From assembly GCF_038007965.1 (NCBI RefSeq), contig NZ_JBBOYD010000001.1, forward strand, positions 4,132,501 to 4,196,500: DNA of 64,000 bases, written 5' to 3'. The position numbers and the translations under genes were made by a program. The notes under the pieces are model-generated. The model ran no database searches. It was not told the origin of the DNA and worked only from the letters and a program-made list of their open reading frames with translations. Position 1 is the stretch's first letter. Each line of letters begins with the position of its first letter. Shown here in pieces: positions 1 through 8,471 of this stretch. The DNA is from Niallia sp. FSL W8-0635. Its GTDB lineage: Bacteria > Bacillota > Bacilli > Bacillales > Cytobacillaceae.

Positions 1-119
1 AACAATCGAAGATACTCTTCTCGGTCTTCCTCATCCCAAAATAAAGAAGTCCGCCGAATACCCCGACTCGTAATATGGAAACTAGCACCAGGATACCAAA
101 TACGTCTTTTCCTAGGCAA
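1..119 (-). CDS. REP-associated tyrosine transposase (RAYT, Y1/HUH family), N-terminal fragment
   Basis: This partial gene runs off the left edge of the window. Reading leftward from a TTG at 117-119, preceded by GGAGG at 127-131 with 7-nt spacing, it encodes a start MPRKRRIWYPG followed by a FHITSRGIRR motif. That is the typical N-terminus of IS200-like Y1 transposases of the RAYT class, and it parallels YHIVSRGNRR of the complete RAYT at 36693-37238. Only 39 residues are visible, so the HUH motif and catalytic Tyr lie outside. RAYTs are single-copy domesticated relatives of IS200 transposases that process REP palindromes. A full REP copy lies just upstream at 292-384. The family call is secure; whether the gene is intact cannot be seen. 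Confidence 0.8.
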   Translation of the reverse strand, partial: MPRKRRIWYPGASFHITSRGIRRTSLFWDEEDREEYLRL

Positions 120-291
120 CTAACTACCTCCTTTTGTTGTGAAATTTGATTACATACGAGCAAATTTAAAGTACACAGAATTTACCAAGGGGTGTTTTAC
201 ATGCTCATCTCAATAAATAAGAAGACTTATAAAATAGAAAGAAAAAACATTAAAATACAAAATTCTACCTAACTATCAAAATTCCTGCATA

Positions 292-384
292 TTCCGACAA
301 AAAAATAGGAAAAGAAACCAAAAATGATTCCTTTTCCTTAGTCCTCCTGGGAAAGACACTTGTCTTTTTATGGTGCCTGGCACC
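292..384 (+). repeat. REP-like multi-hairpin element, copy a
   Basis: A ~95-bp repeat with three parts: an AGGAAAAG...CTTTTCCT hairpin, an AAAGACA/TGTCTTT hairpin, and the terminal palindrome GGTGCCTGGCACC at 372-384. Related full copies lie at 5697, 9238, 11422 and 13158, all in the same orientation. It sits 31 bp beyond the stop of the minus-strand MFS gene. Read on that strand, the first hairpin followed by a T-rich run is a plausible terminator. Just right of the palindrome, GGCACCCTCACTG occurs twice (379-391 and 394-406). Confidence 0.85.
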
Positions 385-414
385 CTCACTGTTGGCACCC
401 TCACTGCACTTCAT

Positions 415-1725
415 TTACGACGCATTAATAACCTCATCCTTTTCTTTTCGTTCACTCACTCGCTCTACCTTTCCAACTAGGAATATATAGGATAGTGCTC
501 CTATTAATGCTATGCAAGCAATGAATGTAAGTGCTGGTGCAAAGCTACCACCTTTTACTAGAAATCCAATGACAATGGGAATAATTATGGAGGCAGTTCC
601 TCCAATGAAATTAAATACCCCTCCAGCAATTCCGATTAATCGTTTTGGCGCCAAAAGCGACACGAATACCCATGTAATAGAAGCGAAACCGTTACCAAAA
701 AAAGCAATAGACATAAACAATACGATTAAGGCAGGACTATCCACATAATTGGCTCCAATAATAGAAGTAGACAATATTAAACCAGCGATAATAGGAGTTT
801 TTCTTGCTTTATTACTGGAAACTCCTTTTTTCACAAGGATATCAGAAAGGAAACCTGCAGAAAGGACACCGATGAACGCTGCAATAAATGGCAAAGATGC
901 TAAAAACCCTGTTTTAATAAAAGATAATCCTCGATACTCTACTAAGTAGGTAGGAAACCAAGTTAAGAAGAACCATAGTGTAGAGCTAACAGCAAATTGA
1001 CCGATATAGATTCCCCATAGTTTTCTACTCGTTAAGACTGTAGCGAAATCTTTCTTTCCAATTTTAGGTTTATTCGCTTTATCTGAAGCGTTCTCAACAA
1101 AACCGTCTCCAGCCTGAATGTAATCAAGTTCTGCCTGATTAACCTTTTTACTTTTACTTGGATCGCGATAAAGAATGAACCAAAGAACAGACCATACAAG
1201 CCCAATAATACCAGTAGCAATAAATAAGCCTCTCCAGCCAAACGTTTGTTGAAAGAAAATAAGTGTTGGCGTTAAAAATGCTAGTCCTATAAATTGTCCA
1301 GAAGTGTAAATGGAAATTGCTCTTGCTCGCTCATTTTCCGGAAACCAGCTGGCTGCAACCTTACTGTTTGTAGGGAAAGCAGGTGCTTCAAACACTCCCA
1401 AACCTACTCGTAATAGAAATAACCCTAGGAAACCGCTTGCAAATCCTTGAAGTAACGTCATGAGAGAGAAACCCGCAATCCCAATGGCATGTGTATTTCG
1501 GTTTCCCAATTTATCTAAAGCCCAGCCGCCAGGAATCTGAAGCAAACAATACGTCCAACCAAAAGCAGAAAAAATTAACCCCATCGTCACGGAACTTAAT
1601 CCCAATTCATCTGTAATAAATGGAGCTGCTATAGAAATGTTACTTCGATCCATATAGTTAATAATAACAGTTATAAATAACATAAATACAACACTATACC
1701 GAACCTTTGTTGCTTTGTTCTTCAT
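415..1725 (-). CDS. dgoT: MFS transporter, anion:cation symporter type, probable D-galactonate/hexonate permease
   Basis: Major facilitator with twelve hydrophobic segments and about 436 residues. Early features are NYMDRSNISIAAPFI and the cytoplasmic loop motif GGWALDKLGNRN, characteristic of the ACS family of hexonate/hexarate importers (DgoT, GudP, ExuT relatives). The frame is open to 1758, but AGGAGG lies 9 nt before the ATG at 1725, so that start is preferred. It is the last gene of the run that begins with the IclR regulator at 5362. The adjacent galactonate dehydratase points to D-galactonate as substrate; this is inferred from context, because ACS members cannot be told apart by sequence alone. 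Confidence 0.85.
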   Translation of the reverse strand: MKNKATKVRYSVVFMLFITVIINYMDRSNISIAAPFITDELGLSSVTMGLIFSAFGWTYCLLQIPGGWALDKLGNRNTHAIGIAGFSLMTLLQGFASGFLGLFLLRVGLGVFEAPAFPTNSKVAASWFPENERARAISIYTSGQFIGLAFLTPTLIFFQQTFGWRGLFIATGIIGLVWSVLWFILYRDPSKSKKVNQAELDYIQAGDGFVENASDKANKPKIGKKDFATVLTSRKLWGIYIGQFAVSSTLWFFLTWFPTYLVEYRGLSFIKTGFLASLPFIAAFIGVLSAGFLSDILVKKGVSSNKARKTPIIAGLILSTSIIGANYVDSPALIVLFMSIAFFGNGFASITWVFVSLLAPKRLIGIAGGVFNFIGGTASIIIPIVIGFLVKGGSFAPALTFIACIALIGALSYIFLVGKVERVSERKEKDEVINAS

Positions 1726-1775
1726 ATCCTTAATCCTCCTATAGTAATCTTTCACCATCTATCTTTTGTCTTTCC

Positions 1776-1802
1776 TGCGGTAGGAAATAGTTCCCTACCG
1801 CA
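1776..1802. promoter_or_regulatory. Intergenic stem-loop between dgoD and dgoT
   Basis: A perfect 9-bp inverted repeat (TGCGGTAGG / CCTACCGCA) with a 9-nt loop lies in the 89-bp gap between the dehydratase stop and the transporter start. On the transcribed strand it is followed by a purine-rich stretch, not a T-run. It therefore looks more like an mRNA-processing or stability hairpin or a weak attenuator than a classic terminator. Confidence 0.45.
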
Positions 1803-1814
1803 TACTAAACTCTT

Positions 1815-2963
1815 TTACCACTCTGCTACGCTTCCATCACGATGACGCCATATTGGGTTTTGCCATTGATGACCTGTTTTAGTCATTTCACGAACAAACT
1901 CTTCATTAACCTCAATTCCAAGTCCTGGGCCTTGAGGAATTTTCACATAACCATCTTCATAGGAAAAGACAGTTGGATCCTTTAAGTAATCAAGTAAATC
2001 ACTACCTTGGTTATAATGAATCCCTAAGCTCTGTTCTTGGATAACCGCATTATGTGCAGTTGCATCTACTTGTAAACAAGCTGCTAATGCAATCGGCCCT
2101 AATGGACAATGTGGTGCAGCTGCTACATCATAAGCTTCTGCCATACTTATAATTTTTTTACATTCCGTAATACCACCTGCATGGGATAAGTCCGGCTGGA
2201 TAATATCAACATATCCATCATTTAATAATGATTTAAAATCCCATCTAGAAAACATTCGCTCGCCTGTTGCGATAGGAATAGCTGTTAAGGAAGCAATTTC
2301 TCTTAAAGCTTCATTATTTTCGGGTAATACTGGTTCTTCTATAAACATTGGATTAAATTCTTCTAAAGCTTTAGCCAGTACTTTTGCCATTGGCTTATGC
2401 ACTCGGCCGTGGAAGTCAATACCAATGCCTATATTCTTACCAACGGCTGCACGGATAGCTGCTACGTTTTCTAGTACTTTATCAACCTTTTCATATGAAT
2501 CTATGTATTGCAGTTCTTCAGATGCATTCATCTTTATAGCTTGGAACCCTTTATCTACACATTCTTTAGCCGCTCTTGCTGTATCACTTGGACGATCCCC
2601 ACCAATCCAAGAGTAGACCTTGATGGAATCTCTACATGCTCCGCCTAATAATTGATATACAGGTGCATCATAGTATTTTCCTTTTATATCCCAAAGCGCT
2701 TGATCAATACCAGCAATCGCACTCATAAGAATTGGACCGCCTCTATAAAAACCTCCTCTATACATTACATTCCAATGATCTTCAATTCTTAATGGATCTT
2801 TACCTATCAAATAAGTCATTAATTCTTCTACAGCACCTTTGACTGTAGCCGCTTTTCCTTCAATTACTGGTTCTCCCCAGCCAACAATTCCTTCATCTGT
2901 TTCAATTTTCAAGAATAACCAACGCGGTTGAACGGTAAATAATTCATATCCTGTTATTTTCAT
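1815..2963 (-). CDS. dgoD: D-galactonate dehydratase
   Basis: Enolase-superfamily dehydratase converting D-galactonate to 2-keto-3-deoxy-D-galactonate. The match to enterobacterial DgoD is close along its whole length. Shared stretches include [42 protein letters not shown], the metal-ligand region (GIDFHGR, FIEEPV, ATGERMF), [25 protein letters not shown] with its catalytic His, and the C-terminal RHxDGSVAEW. The frame opens at 2978, but GGGAGTG precedes the ATG at 2963; that start gives 382 residues, the size of E. coli DgoD. It lies 19 bp after the aldolase gene, so the two are cotranscribed. Confidence 0.95.
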   Translation of the reverse strand: MKITGYELFTVQPRWLFLKIETDEGIVGWGEPVIEGKAATVKGAVEELMTYLIGKDPLRIEDHWNVMYRGGFYRGGPILMSAIAGIDQALWDIKGKYYDAPVYQLLGGACRDSIKVYSWIGGDRPSDTARAAKECVDKGFQAIKMNASEELQYIDSYEKVDKVLENVAAIRAAVGKNIGIGIDFHGRVHKPMAKVLAKALEEFNPMFIEEPVLPENNEALREIASLTAIPIATGERMFSRWDFKSLLNDGYVDIIQPDLSHAGGITECKKIISMAEAYDVAAAPHCPLGPIALAACLQVDATAHNAVIQEQSLGIHYNQGSDLLDYLKDPTVFSYEDGYVKIPQGPGLGIEVNEEFVREMTKTGHQWQNPIWRHRDGSVAEW

Positions 2964-2982
2964 AGAAAACACTCCCATATAA

Positions 2983-3615
2983 TTAATAGTTTTGTGCTAA
3001 CATTGTGAACTTGTTTGATTTTTCAGTTAATTCTAATAAATACTCTTCATTAATTGTCTTTTTTGTGTTTACTAAAGAACTTCCAATCCCCAATCCTGCA
3101 GCACCGGCTACTAAATATTCTTTAACATTATTTAAGTCAACACCTCCAGTTGGCAATAATGGTATTTGTGGCAATGGACCATGAATATCCTTAATAAACT
3201 TAGGACCTAAAGTAGTAGCAGGGAAAACCTTTATAATATCTCCCCCAGATTCGTAAGCTTCCAGAATTTCAGTTGGTGTGAAAGCGGCAGGAATGCTAAC
3301 TGCACCATATCTTTTGGTCATTCGAATTGTTTCTTCTTTATAAGTAGGGGATAAAATGAATTGGGCTCCAGCTAAAAGTGCACTTCGAGCAGATTCTGCA
3401 TCTAACACAGTACCAGCGCCTATTGCCATTTTGTCTCCAAATTCATCTACCACTCGTTCAATTGATGTGAGCGCTTTCGGCGAATTCATCGTAATCTCTA
3501 CAACTCTTATCCCACCTTCATATAAGGATTGAACAATTTTCAATGTATCTTTAGGGGTTGCCCCTCGTATAATTGCAATTAATTTGTGATCTAAAATTTG
3601 TTGAAGTGTACTCAT
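2983..3615 (-). CDS. dgoA: 2-dehydro-3-deoxy-6-phosphogluconate/galactonate aldolase
   Basis: Class I KDPG/KDPGal aldolase of 210 residues, the usual family length. It would cleave the phosphorylated keto-deoxy sugar acid to pyruvate and glyceraldehyde 3-phosphate. Visible hallmarks are AIIRG near the N-terminus, the catalytic Glu40 in [14 protein letters not shown] near 67-71, Schiff-base Lys129 in DIIKVFPA, and the phosphate-binding PTGGV near 155. Eda and DgoA cannot be separated by sequence; the adjacent galactonate dehydratase favours the galactonate assignment. It lies between the kinase (27 bp upstream) and the dehydratase (19 bp downstream). Confidence 0.93.
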   Translation of the reverse strand: MSTLQQILDHKLIAIIRGATPKDTLKIVQSLYEGGIRVVEITMNSPKALTSIERVVDEFGDKMAIGAGTVLDAESARSALLAGAQFILSPTYKEETIRMTKRYGAVSIPAAFTPTEILEAYESGGDIIKVFPATTLGPKFIKDIHGPLPQIPLLPTGGVDLNNVKEYLVAGAAGLGIGSSLVNTKKTINEEYLLELTEKSNKFTMLAQNY

Positions 3616-3642
3616 ATTAATATCGAATCCTTTCCTATCCTA

Positions 3643-4596
3643 TTATCTATTCACTTCATCTATAAAATTCGAATTATAAAATTGATGTAATTCTCTTTTA
3701 CTAGGAAGACCCTCTATATCACCATTAGTAGAACAAACCATAGCTCCAATAGCACAGCCTCGTTTTACTGACTCACTGATGGGCAAATTATCCAGAAACC
3801 CTGAAAGGACCCCCGCAGCAAATCCATCCCCAGCACCCACAGGATCTATTACCGCTTTTACTGGGTAACTATCAATATATCCTTTACTATCAAAAGTAGA
3901 GTAATAGGCTCCTTTATCTCCCAGCTTAACTATCACTGTCTCAACCCCTAGCTCATGGAAGGATTGAACTGCCTGTGTATACTCTCTAGTCCCAAATAAA
4001 AACTCACATTCACTTATCCCTGGTAAAATAACATCTGATTTCCCTGCTATTTCAAGTATTACTTTTCTTGCTTCCTCCTCCTTCCAAAGTTTTCTACGTA
4101 TATTTGGGTCAAATACAATTTTTAATCCGTTATCTTTTGCCATGTCAATCGACTCAAAAACTGTTTTTCTGCAAGATGGACTAAGTGCCGGCGTAATTCC
4201 GGATAGATATAAAAATTTCGCATTTGCTATATAGTCCTTATCTAAATCATTTGGCGATAGCTTACTTGCTGCTGAGTCTTTGCGATAGTAGTAAATATTT
4301 ACAGAATCTTGATTAAGGATTTCTTTAAATAGAATTCCTGTAGGTGCTCCATCGTCCATAACTACTTTACTAACATCTACTCCCTCCCCTCGAACAGTAT
4401 TCAAAATTTGCTCACCAAATTCATCTCGGCCAAGTCTGCTAATCCATCCAGCCTGATGTCCAAGTTTTGCTAGACCAATCAACGTATTGGTTTCAGCACC
4501 AGCAATCCTCGAAGTATACTGATTTGCATAACGAATCTTGCCGAGTGTATTGGGGGTAAATAAAACCATTGTCTCACCGATACTAATAACATCCAT
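3643..4596 (-). CDS. kdgK: 2-keto-3-deoxy-sugar-acid kinase, PfkB family
   Basis: PfkB/ribokinase-family kinase of 317 residues. The N-terminal signature is ISIGETM; GAETNTLIGLAKLG lies near 33-46; the C-terminal catalytic motif is DPVGAGDGFAAGVL, with Asp257 as the expected base. In this operon it would phosphorylate 2-keto-3-deoxygalactonate/gluconate to supply the aldolase. Enterobacterial dgo operons use an unrelated DgoK, so this KdgK-type enzyme is a replacement. The start has AAGGTGATGAG just before the ATG. It lies 16 bp after the IclR gene. Confidence 0.9.
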   Translation of the reverse strand: MDVISIGETMVLFTPNTLGKIRYANQYTSRIAGAETNTLIGLAKLGHQAGWISRLGRDEFGEQILNTVRGEGVDVSKVVMDDGAPTGILFKEILNQDSVNIYYYRKDSAASKLSPNDLDKDYIANAKFLYLSGITPALSPSCRKTVFESIDMAKDNGLKIVFDPNIRRKLWKEEEARKVILEIAGKSDVILPGISECEFLFGTREYTQAVQSFHELGVETVIVKLGDKGAYYSTFDSKGYIDSYPVKAVIDPVGAGDGFAAGVLSGFLDNLPISESVKRGCAIGAMVCSTNGDIEGLPSKRELHQFYNSNFIDEVNR

Positions 4597-4612
4597 CTCA
4601 TCACCTTGTTTC

Positions 4613-5362
4613 TTATAAAATACATCCCATACTTTCCGATATTTTCTTTGCTGTCCAAAGAACTCTTTCTACTACTTCTTCTTTTTGTTTAAGCATTCTT
4701 TCCCTTGGTCCTGCTACACTAATTGCTGCCTCCAGCTTACGCCCCGGCCCAAATACAGGTGCAGCAACACAATACAATCCTTCTTCTCCTTCTTCATCAT
4801 CAATGGTATATCCAATCATCGAATACTGATAAAGTTCTTTTTCTAATTCAGCCCTGTCTGTCACTGTTTTCTCTGTAATAGGAACAAGTTCAATTTGATC
4901 TAAGATTCTCTTTCTTTCCCCTTCTGACATATTAGCTAAGAAGGTTTTCCCTAACCCTGTACTATACAATGGTTTACGATAGCCAGTTTGGGCAGTTGTG
5001 CGAATAGAGCGATTGCTATTTATCTTTTGCACATAAACTAATTCATTTTCAGCAATCGTGGCCATAAATACGGTTTCTTGTACTTTTTCCATTAACTTTT
5101 GCAAATAAGGCTTTGCTTGGATAGATATATCCATATTTTCCATAGCCAATGTACCAATATGAACTAACTTTGCCCCCAATTTAAATCTCTTTAATACATC
5201 TATACTTAGATAATTCTGTTCTAATAGTGTTGCCACTAGATTAGATGTACTACTTTGTGGGAATGAAAGCTTCTCACTAATTTCTTTAATTGATAATCCA
5301 TCTGGATAGTGGGCAAGTAATTCAAAAATCTGAAGAACCCTTTCGGCTGATTTAACCGACAT
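4613..5362 (-). CDS. IclR-family transcriptional regulator of the galactonate operon
   Basis: IclR regulator of 249 residues, with an N-terminal winged helix-turn-helix (about 1-65, containing LSIKEISEKLSFPQSSTSNLVATL) and a C-terminal effector domain (about 80-245). It is the first gene of the operon and is preceded by AAGGAGAGG. Two near-identical palindromes lie directly in front of it, between its start codon and a strong promoter, so autorepression plus control of the downstream genes is likely. The inducer is probably the keto-deoxy sugar acid or its phosphate, by analogy with KdgR; this is inferred. Confidence 0.9.
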   Translation of the reverse strand: MSVKSAERVLQIFELLAHYPDGLSIKEISEKLSFPQSSTSNLVATLLEQNYLSIDVLKRFKLGAKLVHIGTLAMENMDISIQAKPYLQKLMEKVQETVFMATIAENELVYVQKINSNRSIRTTAQTGYRKPLYSTGLGKTFLANMSEGERKRILDQIELVPITEKTVTDRAELEKELYQYSMIGYTIDDEEGEEGLYCVAAPVFGPGRKLEAAISVAGPRERMLKQKEEVVERVLWTAKKISESMGCIL

Positions 5363-5383
5363 CCAATCCTCTCCTTTTTACAA

Positions 5384-5416
5384 ATCACATATGTGATACA
5401 AAATCATATATGTGAT
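5384..5416. promoter_or_regulatory. Tandem IclR-type operators
   Basis: Two palindromes, ATCACATATGTGAT (5384-5397) and ATCATATATGTGAT (5403-5416), have centres 19 bp apart, close to two helical turns. They lie just downstream of the promoter at 5429-5457 and upstream of the IclR gene, the usual geometry for a repressor acting on its own operon. Confidence 0.7.
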
Positions 5417-5428
5417 TAATTCCGGTAC

Positions 5429-5457
5429 ATAATAGCACCCCTCATTTGGAGTGTCAA
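5429..5457 (-). promoter_or_regulatory. Sigma-A promoter of the galactonate operon
   Basis: On the minus strand, TTGACA (5452-5457) and TATTAT (5429-5434) are separated by exactly 17 bp. The predicted start of transcription falls at the edge of the tandem operators. Confidence 0.75.
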
Positions 5458-5696
5458 TATATTTTTGAAATCGTTAACAAAAATATTTCATTAAAAATAA
5501 TAAGTTATGAACTCAGGGTTTTTGTATAAAATACGAAGGGAAAAAGACCTAGGATTACTGGATTATACAGATAGTAAAGATTATTACCTAGAGGTGAATT
5601 TATTAAATAAATGACGAAAGCGGAGGTAAAACAAGGGGATTATGGATGCAGAATGTAAGTAGAGGCTAGGTTAGTTAAAAATAGTAGAATAAAAAG
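5458..5696. other. Intergenic, no gene recognised
   Basis: AT-rich spacer between the galactonate promoter and REP copy b. No open frame with a ribosome binding site and no clear hairpin was seen. Confidence 0.5.
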
Positions 5697-5789
5697 TTCC
5701 GACAAAAAAATAGGAAAAGAAACCAAAAATGATTCCTTTTCCTTTGTCCTCTTGGGAAAGACAGTTGTCTTTTTATGGTGCCTGGCACC
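5697..5789 (+). repeat. REP-like multi-hairpin element, copy b
   Basis: Nearly identical to copy a, with palindrome GGTGCCTGGCACC at 5777-5789. It overlaps the 3' end of the phosphatase gene: the last four codons (Cys-Gln-Ala-Pro) and the TAA are formed by the reverse complement of the palindrome and its ATAA flank. Confidence 0.85.
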
Positions 5790-6624
5790 CTATCTCCACC
5801 CGCACCCCAAAATGATCAGACACAACCGGGGTCATTCTCCCATCAAAAATAGTTTCATAGGAATGTACGGATAAATTAGAAGAAACAAATATATAATCGA
5901 TTCGAAGCAGATCACTGTTGTTTTCCCAGCCATCTATTTTCTTCACAACAGTATGGCTACCATTTTTAACGGTGGCATCTAGATAGGCATCCTTTATATC
6001 CGGATGCTGGGAAACAACGCTATAACCTTCCTTCTCAATATGGGCAGGGTTATTAAAATCGCCCATCAACAATACATTCCCATCTTTATGAGATTCCGAT
6101 TCCCATGCTTCTACGAGCTTATTCCATTCATACAGGAAAGGATAGCTTTCTGTCTCATCCTGCCACCAAGATAGATGTAATCCATACACCAGATAGCTTT
6201 TTTCATTTGCTTGAAAACGAACTTCCAGTGCTTTTCTTGTATGATAGTCTGCATAATCATCTTTGCGTGAGAGCAATATTCCTCTTGTATTCGTGATTGG
6301 AAAAAGTGTTAGAACGGCGATTCCTTCATCATATTGGTCGTAACCAATATGACTAGGAACCCAGCTCCAATAATACTCGAGCCCATTCTTCTTTAGCTCT
6401 TGCTGGAGAAGAAATGCAAAGTTATCTTTTTTAATCACTGTTTCAGGACTTGGGGCAATGAAAAATGCATCAACCTCTGCTTCCTCTGCATCCATAGATT
6501 GATTTACCTCCTGCAAGGAAATAACATCATATTGATCAGCGAGCAATTGCTCCTTGATCGCTTCGAGTTTTTCCAACGGGCTTTCTTCTATCCAGCTATG
6601 GGTATTTAACGTTAATAATTTCAT
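5773..6624 (-). CDS. mapP: Endonuclease/exonuclease/phosphatase-family protein, probable maltose-6'-phosphate phosphatase
   Basis: EEP-superfamily metal-dependent phosphoesterase of 283 residues. Hallmarks are LTLNTHSW at the start, ISLQEVNQ (metal-binding Glu), GLHLSWW, LMGDFNNPA, RIDYIFVS and the C-terminal SDHFGV. The start codon overlaps the stop of the upstream PTS gene (ATGA), so the two are translationally coupled. The same pairing, an EEP phosphatase with a maltose PTS permease, is known from Enterococcus MapP, which dephosphorylates maltose 6'-phosphate to intracellular maltose. That function is inferred from context. The C-terminal residues come from an inserted REP palindrome. A nuclease role is less likely given the coupling. 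Confidence 0.7.
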   Translation of the reverse strand: MKLLTLNTHSWIEESPLEKLEAIKEQLLADQYDVISLQEVNQSMDAEEAEVDAFFIAPSPETVIKKDNFAFLLQQELKKNGLEYYWSWVPSHIGYDQYDEGIAVLTLFPITNTRGILLSRKDDYADYHTRKALEVRFQANEKSYLVYGLHLSWWQDETESYPFLYEWNKLVEAWESESHKDGNVLLMGDFNNPAHIEKEGYSVVSQHPDIKDAYLDATVKNGSHTVVKKIDGWENNSDLLRIDYIFVSSNLSVHSYETIFDGRMTPVVSDHFGVRVEIGCQAP

Positions 6625-8264
6625 TCAGCTTGCTCCAAATAGTCATTAATATCCGATTTCAGTATATCTGCTTTTGGACCATAGATAGCCTGAACTCCAC
6701 CATCCTTCTTAATTAGCCCCATTGCTCCCGCCGATTTCCAAGACGATTCATCGCCAACTTTATCTATCTCTTTTACAGATACACGTAATCTCGTCATACA
6801 TGCGTCCACATCCGTAATATTCGCTTTTCCACCTAATAAATCTACAATTTCTAAAACTTGGCTGTTAGTAGGTCCTTCTTGAGCCGCTTCTGTTAACGAA
6901 GAATCGGCATCACTTTCATAATTCCCATTACGACCTGGTGTCGCAATATTAAATTTCTTAATCATGAAATTAGTAATGAAATACGTCACCACGAAAAAGA
7001 CAATACACACAATGACAAAGTTTAGAACGTCTCCTCCCAAGCCAGCTTTAAAAGCAATCGGCAAGCGTGTTACTAGCTCTAAGTTCCCAAAGGAATGTAG
7101 GCGTAAATTTACAATATCCGCAGATGCAAATGCTAATCCTTGTAAAATAGCATAAACAACATAAAGTACTGGTGCAGCAAACATAAACATAAATTCTAAA
7201 GGCTCTGTAACACCTGTTAAGAACACAGCAATAGCTGCGGAAAAAATCATTGATTTATATTTTTTCTTTTTATCCATATCCACATTTCGGTAAATCGCAA
7301 CAGCAACTCCCATTAAAATCGCAGTAGCTCCAATCATTTGCCCTACTTTAAAACGTGCTGGGGTAACGGTGGAAAGCAGTTGATTATATGCCCCTGTATC
7401 ACCCGCATTTTGTAGGTTTACTAAATCACTTGCCCATGCTAACCAAAGTGGATCTTGTCCAAATACTTCTTTCCCAGCCATAACACCAGACATAATCGTA
7501 TATGTTCCACCCAATGATGTATAGTTAATTGGAATCGTTAACATATGATGTAGACCGAATGGAATAAGAAGACGTTCTGCCGTACCATAGATAAAAGGCG
7601 CCAGTATTGGAGCGCTTTCACTTGAGGTAGCAATCCATAAACCAAATTGGTTAATTCCTGTTTGAATAGTTGGCCAAATCACTGCCAACAATAAGGAAAC
7701 GATAACAGACCATAGAATAACAACAAATGGTACAAATCGTTTTCCATTAAAGAATGCAAGTGCATCAGGCAGCTTTCGGAAATTATAATATTTATTATAG
7801 ACAATCGCGCCTATAAACCCGGATATAATCCCTACGAAAACACCCATGTTAAGTGCAGGCGCTTCCAATACACTTGTAAAATAGCCATCTACTAAAATCT
7901 TCGTTCCAAATAAAGTATGTGTATAAGCTCCTTCTTGGGAAAGCATATCATTTGTTACCCCAAAGATAGAGCCTGTAATTCTATTAATTAATAAGAATGC
8001 AATCCCAGCTGCAAAGGCCCCACCTGCTTTTTCCTTAGCCCATGAACCCCCAATTGCTAATGCGAATAAAATATGTAAGTTACCAATAATTCCCCAACCT
8101 ATGTTCTCTACAACGCTTCCAATTGTGATAAAAACAGAAGCATCAATCATCGCAATTAGCTTTCCTAAACTAATCATAATACCAGCTGCCGGCATAACAG
8201 CTACCACTACCATCAGTGCTTTTCCGAATTTTTGCCAAAATTCAAATGAAAACATTTTTTTCAT
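6621..8264 (-). CDS. PTS EIICB permease, maltose/glucose family
   Basis: PTS permease of 547 residues with an N-terminal IIC domain of about ten membrane segments (1-430), a linker and a C-terminal IIB domain (about 465-547). Phosphorylation Cys489 lies in DACMTRLRVSV. IIC motifs include LAFFNGKRFVP, GLHHMLTIP and GVTEPLEFMF. There is no IIA domain, so it must use a shared IIA(Glc)-type protein. The size and the downstream EEP phosphatase suit a maltose permease (MalT/MalP type); glucose or trehalose are possible. Two LacI/CcpA-type boxes flank its promoter. AAGGAGGG precedes the ATG. Confidence 0.88.
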   Translation of the reverse strand: MKKMFSFEFWQKFGKALMVVVAVMPAAGIMISLGKLIAMIDASVFITIGSVVENIGWGIIGNLHILFALAIGGSWAKEKAGGAFAAGIAFLLINRITGSIFGVTNDMLSQEGAYTHTLFGTKILVDGYFTSVLEAPALNMGVFVGIISGFIGAIVYNKYYNFRKLPDALAFFNGKRFVPFVVILWSVIVSLLLAVIWPTIQTGINQFGLWIATSSESAPILAPFIYGTAERLLIPFGLHHMLTIPINYTSLGGTYTIMSGVMAGKEVFGQDPLWLAWASDLVNLQNAGDTGAYNQLLSTVTPARFKVGQMIGATAILMGVAVAIYRNVDMDKKKKYKSMIFSAAIAVFLTGVTEPLEFMFMFAAPVLYVVYAILQGLAFASADIVNLRLHSFGNLELVTRLPIAFKAGLGGDVLNFVIVCIVFFVVTYFITNFMIKKFNIATPGRNGNYESDADSSLTEAAQEGPTNSQVLEIVDLLGGKANITDVDACMTRLRVSVKEIDKVGDESSWKSAGAMGLIKKDGGVQAIYGPKADILKSDINDYLEQAE

Positions 8265-8289
8265 TATTTTTCCCTCCTTATTTCCAATT

Positions 8290-8301
8290 AAAACGTTTGC
8301 A
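8290..8301. promoter_or_regulatory. LacI/CcpA-type operator, downstream box
   Basis: AAAACGTTTGCA lies between the PTS promoter and its ribosome binding site. It is an imperfect version of the upstream palindrome at 8387-8398 and is placed for repression after transcription start. Confidence 0.55.
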
Positions 8302-8317
8302 CTAAAACTTATCTTTG

Positions 8318-8346
8318 ATTATAGTAATATATCTATCATTTTACAA
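8318..8346 (-). promoter_or_regulatory. Sigma-A promoter of the maltose-type PTS operon
   Basis: On the minus strand, TTGTAA (8341-8346) and TATAAT (8318-8323) are separated by 17 bp. The promoter is bracketed by two CG-centred palindromes. Confidence 0.7.
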
Positions 8347-8386
8347 GAAAAATATTCATAATTTTAGTATTTCTTGTAAAAATAAC

Positions 8387-8398
8387 GCAAACGTTTGC
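8387..8398. promoter_or_regulatory. LacI/CcpA-type operator, upstream palindrome
   Basis: GCAAACGTTTGC is a perfect 12-bp palindrome centred on CG, the signature of LacI-family regulators (CcpA or a MalR-like repressor). It sits about 40 bp upstream of the -35 box of the PTS promoter. Confidence 0.6.
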
Positions 8399-8471
8399 AT
8401 CATTTTCATTAGTCCCCATTTTCATTCACGAAATTGGAATATGATTTACGCTCCATCTCCATCCGTCTCAT

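Noticed and set aside
3643..4596. Kinase as fructokinase or ribokinase
   Set aside because: The PfkB fold alone would allow it, but the flanking aldolase, dehydratase and IclR regulator make the keto-deoxy sugar acid the much better substrate.
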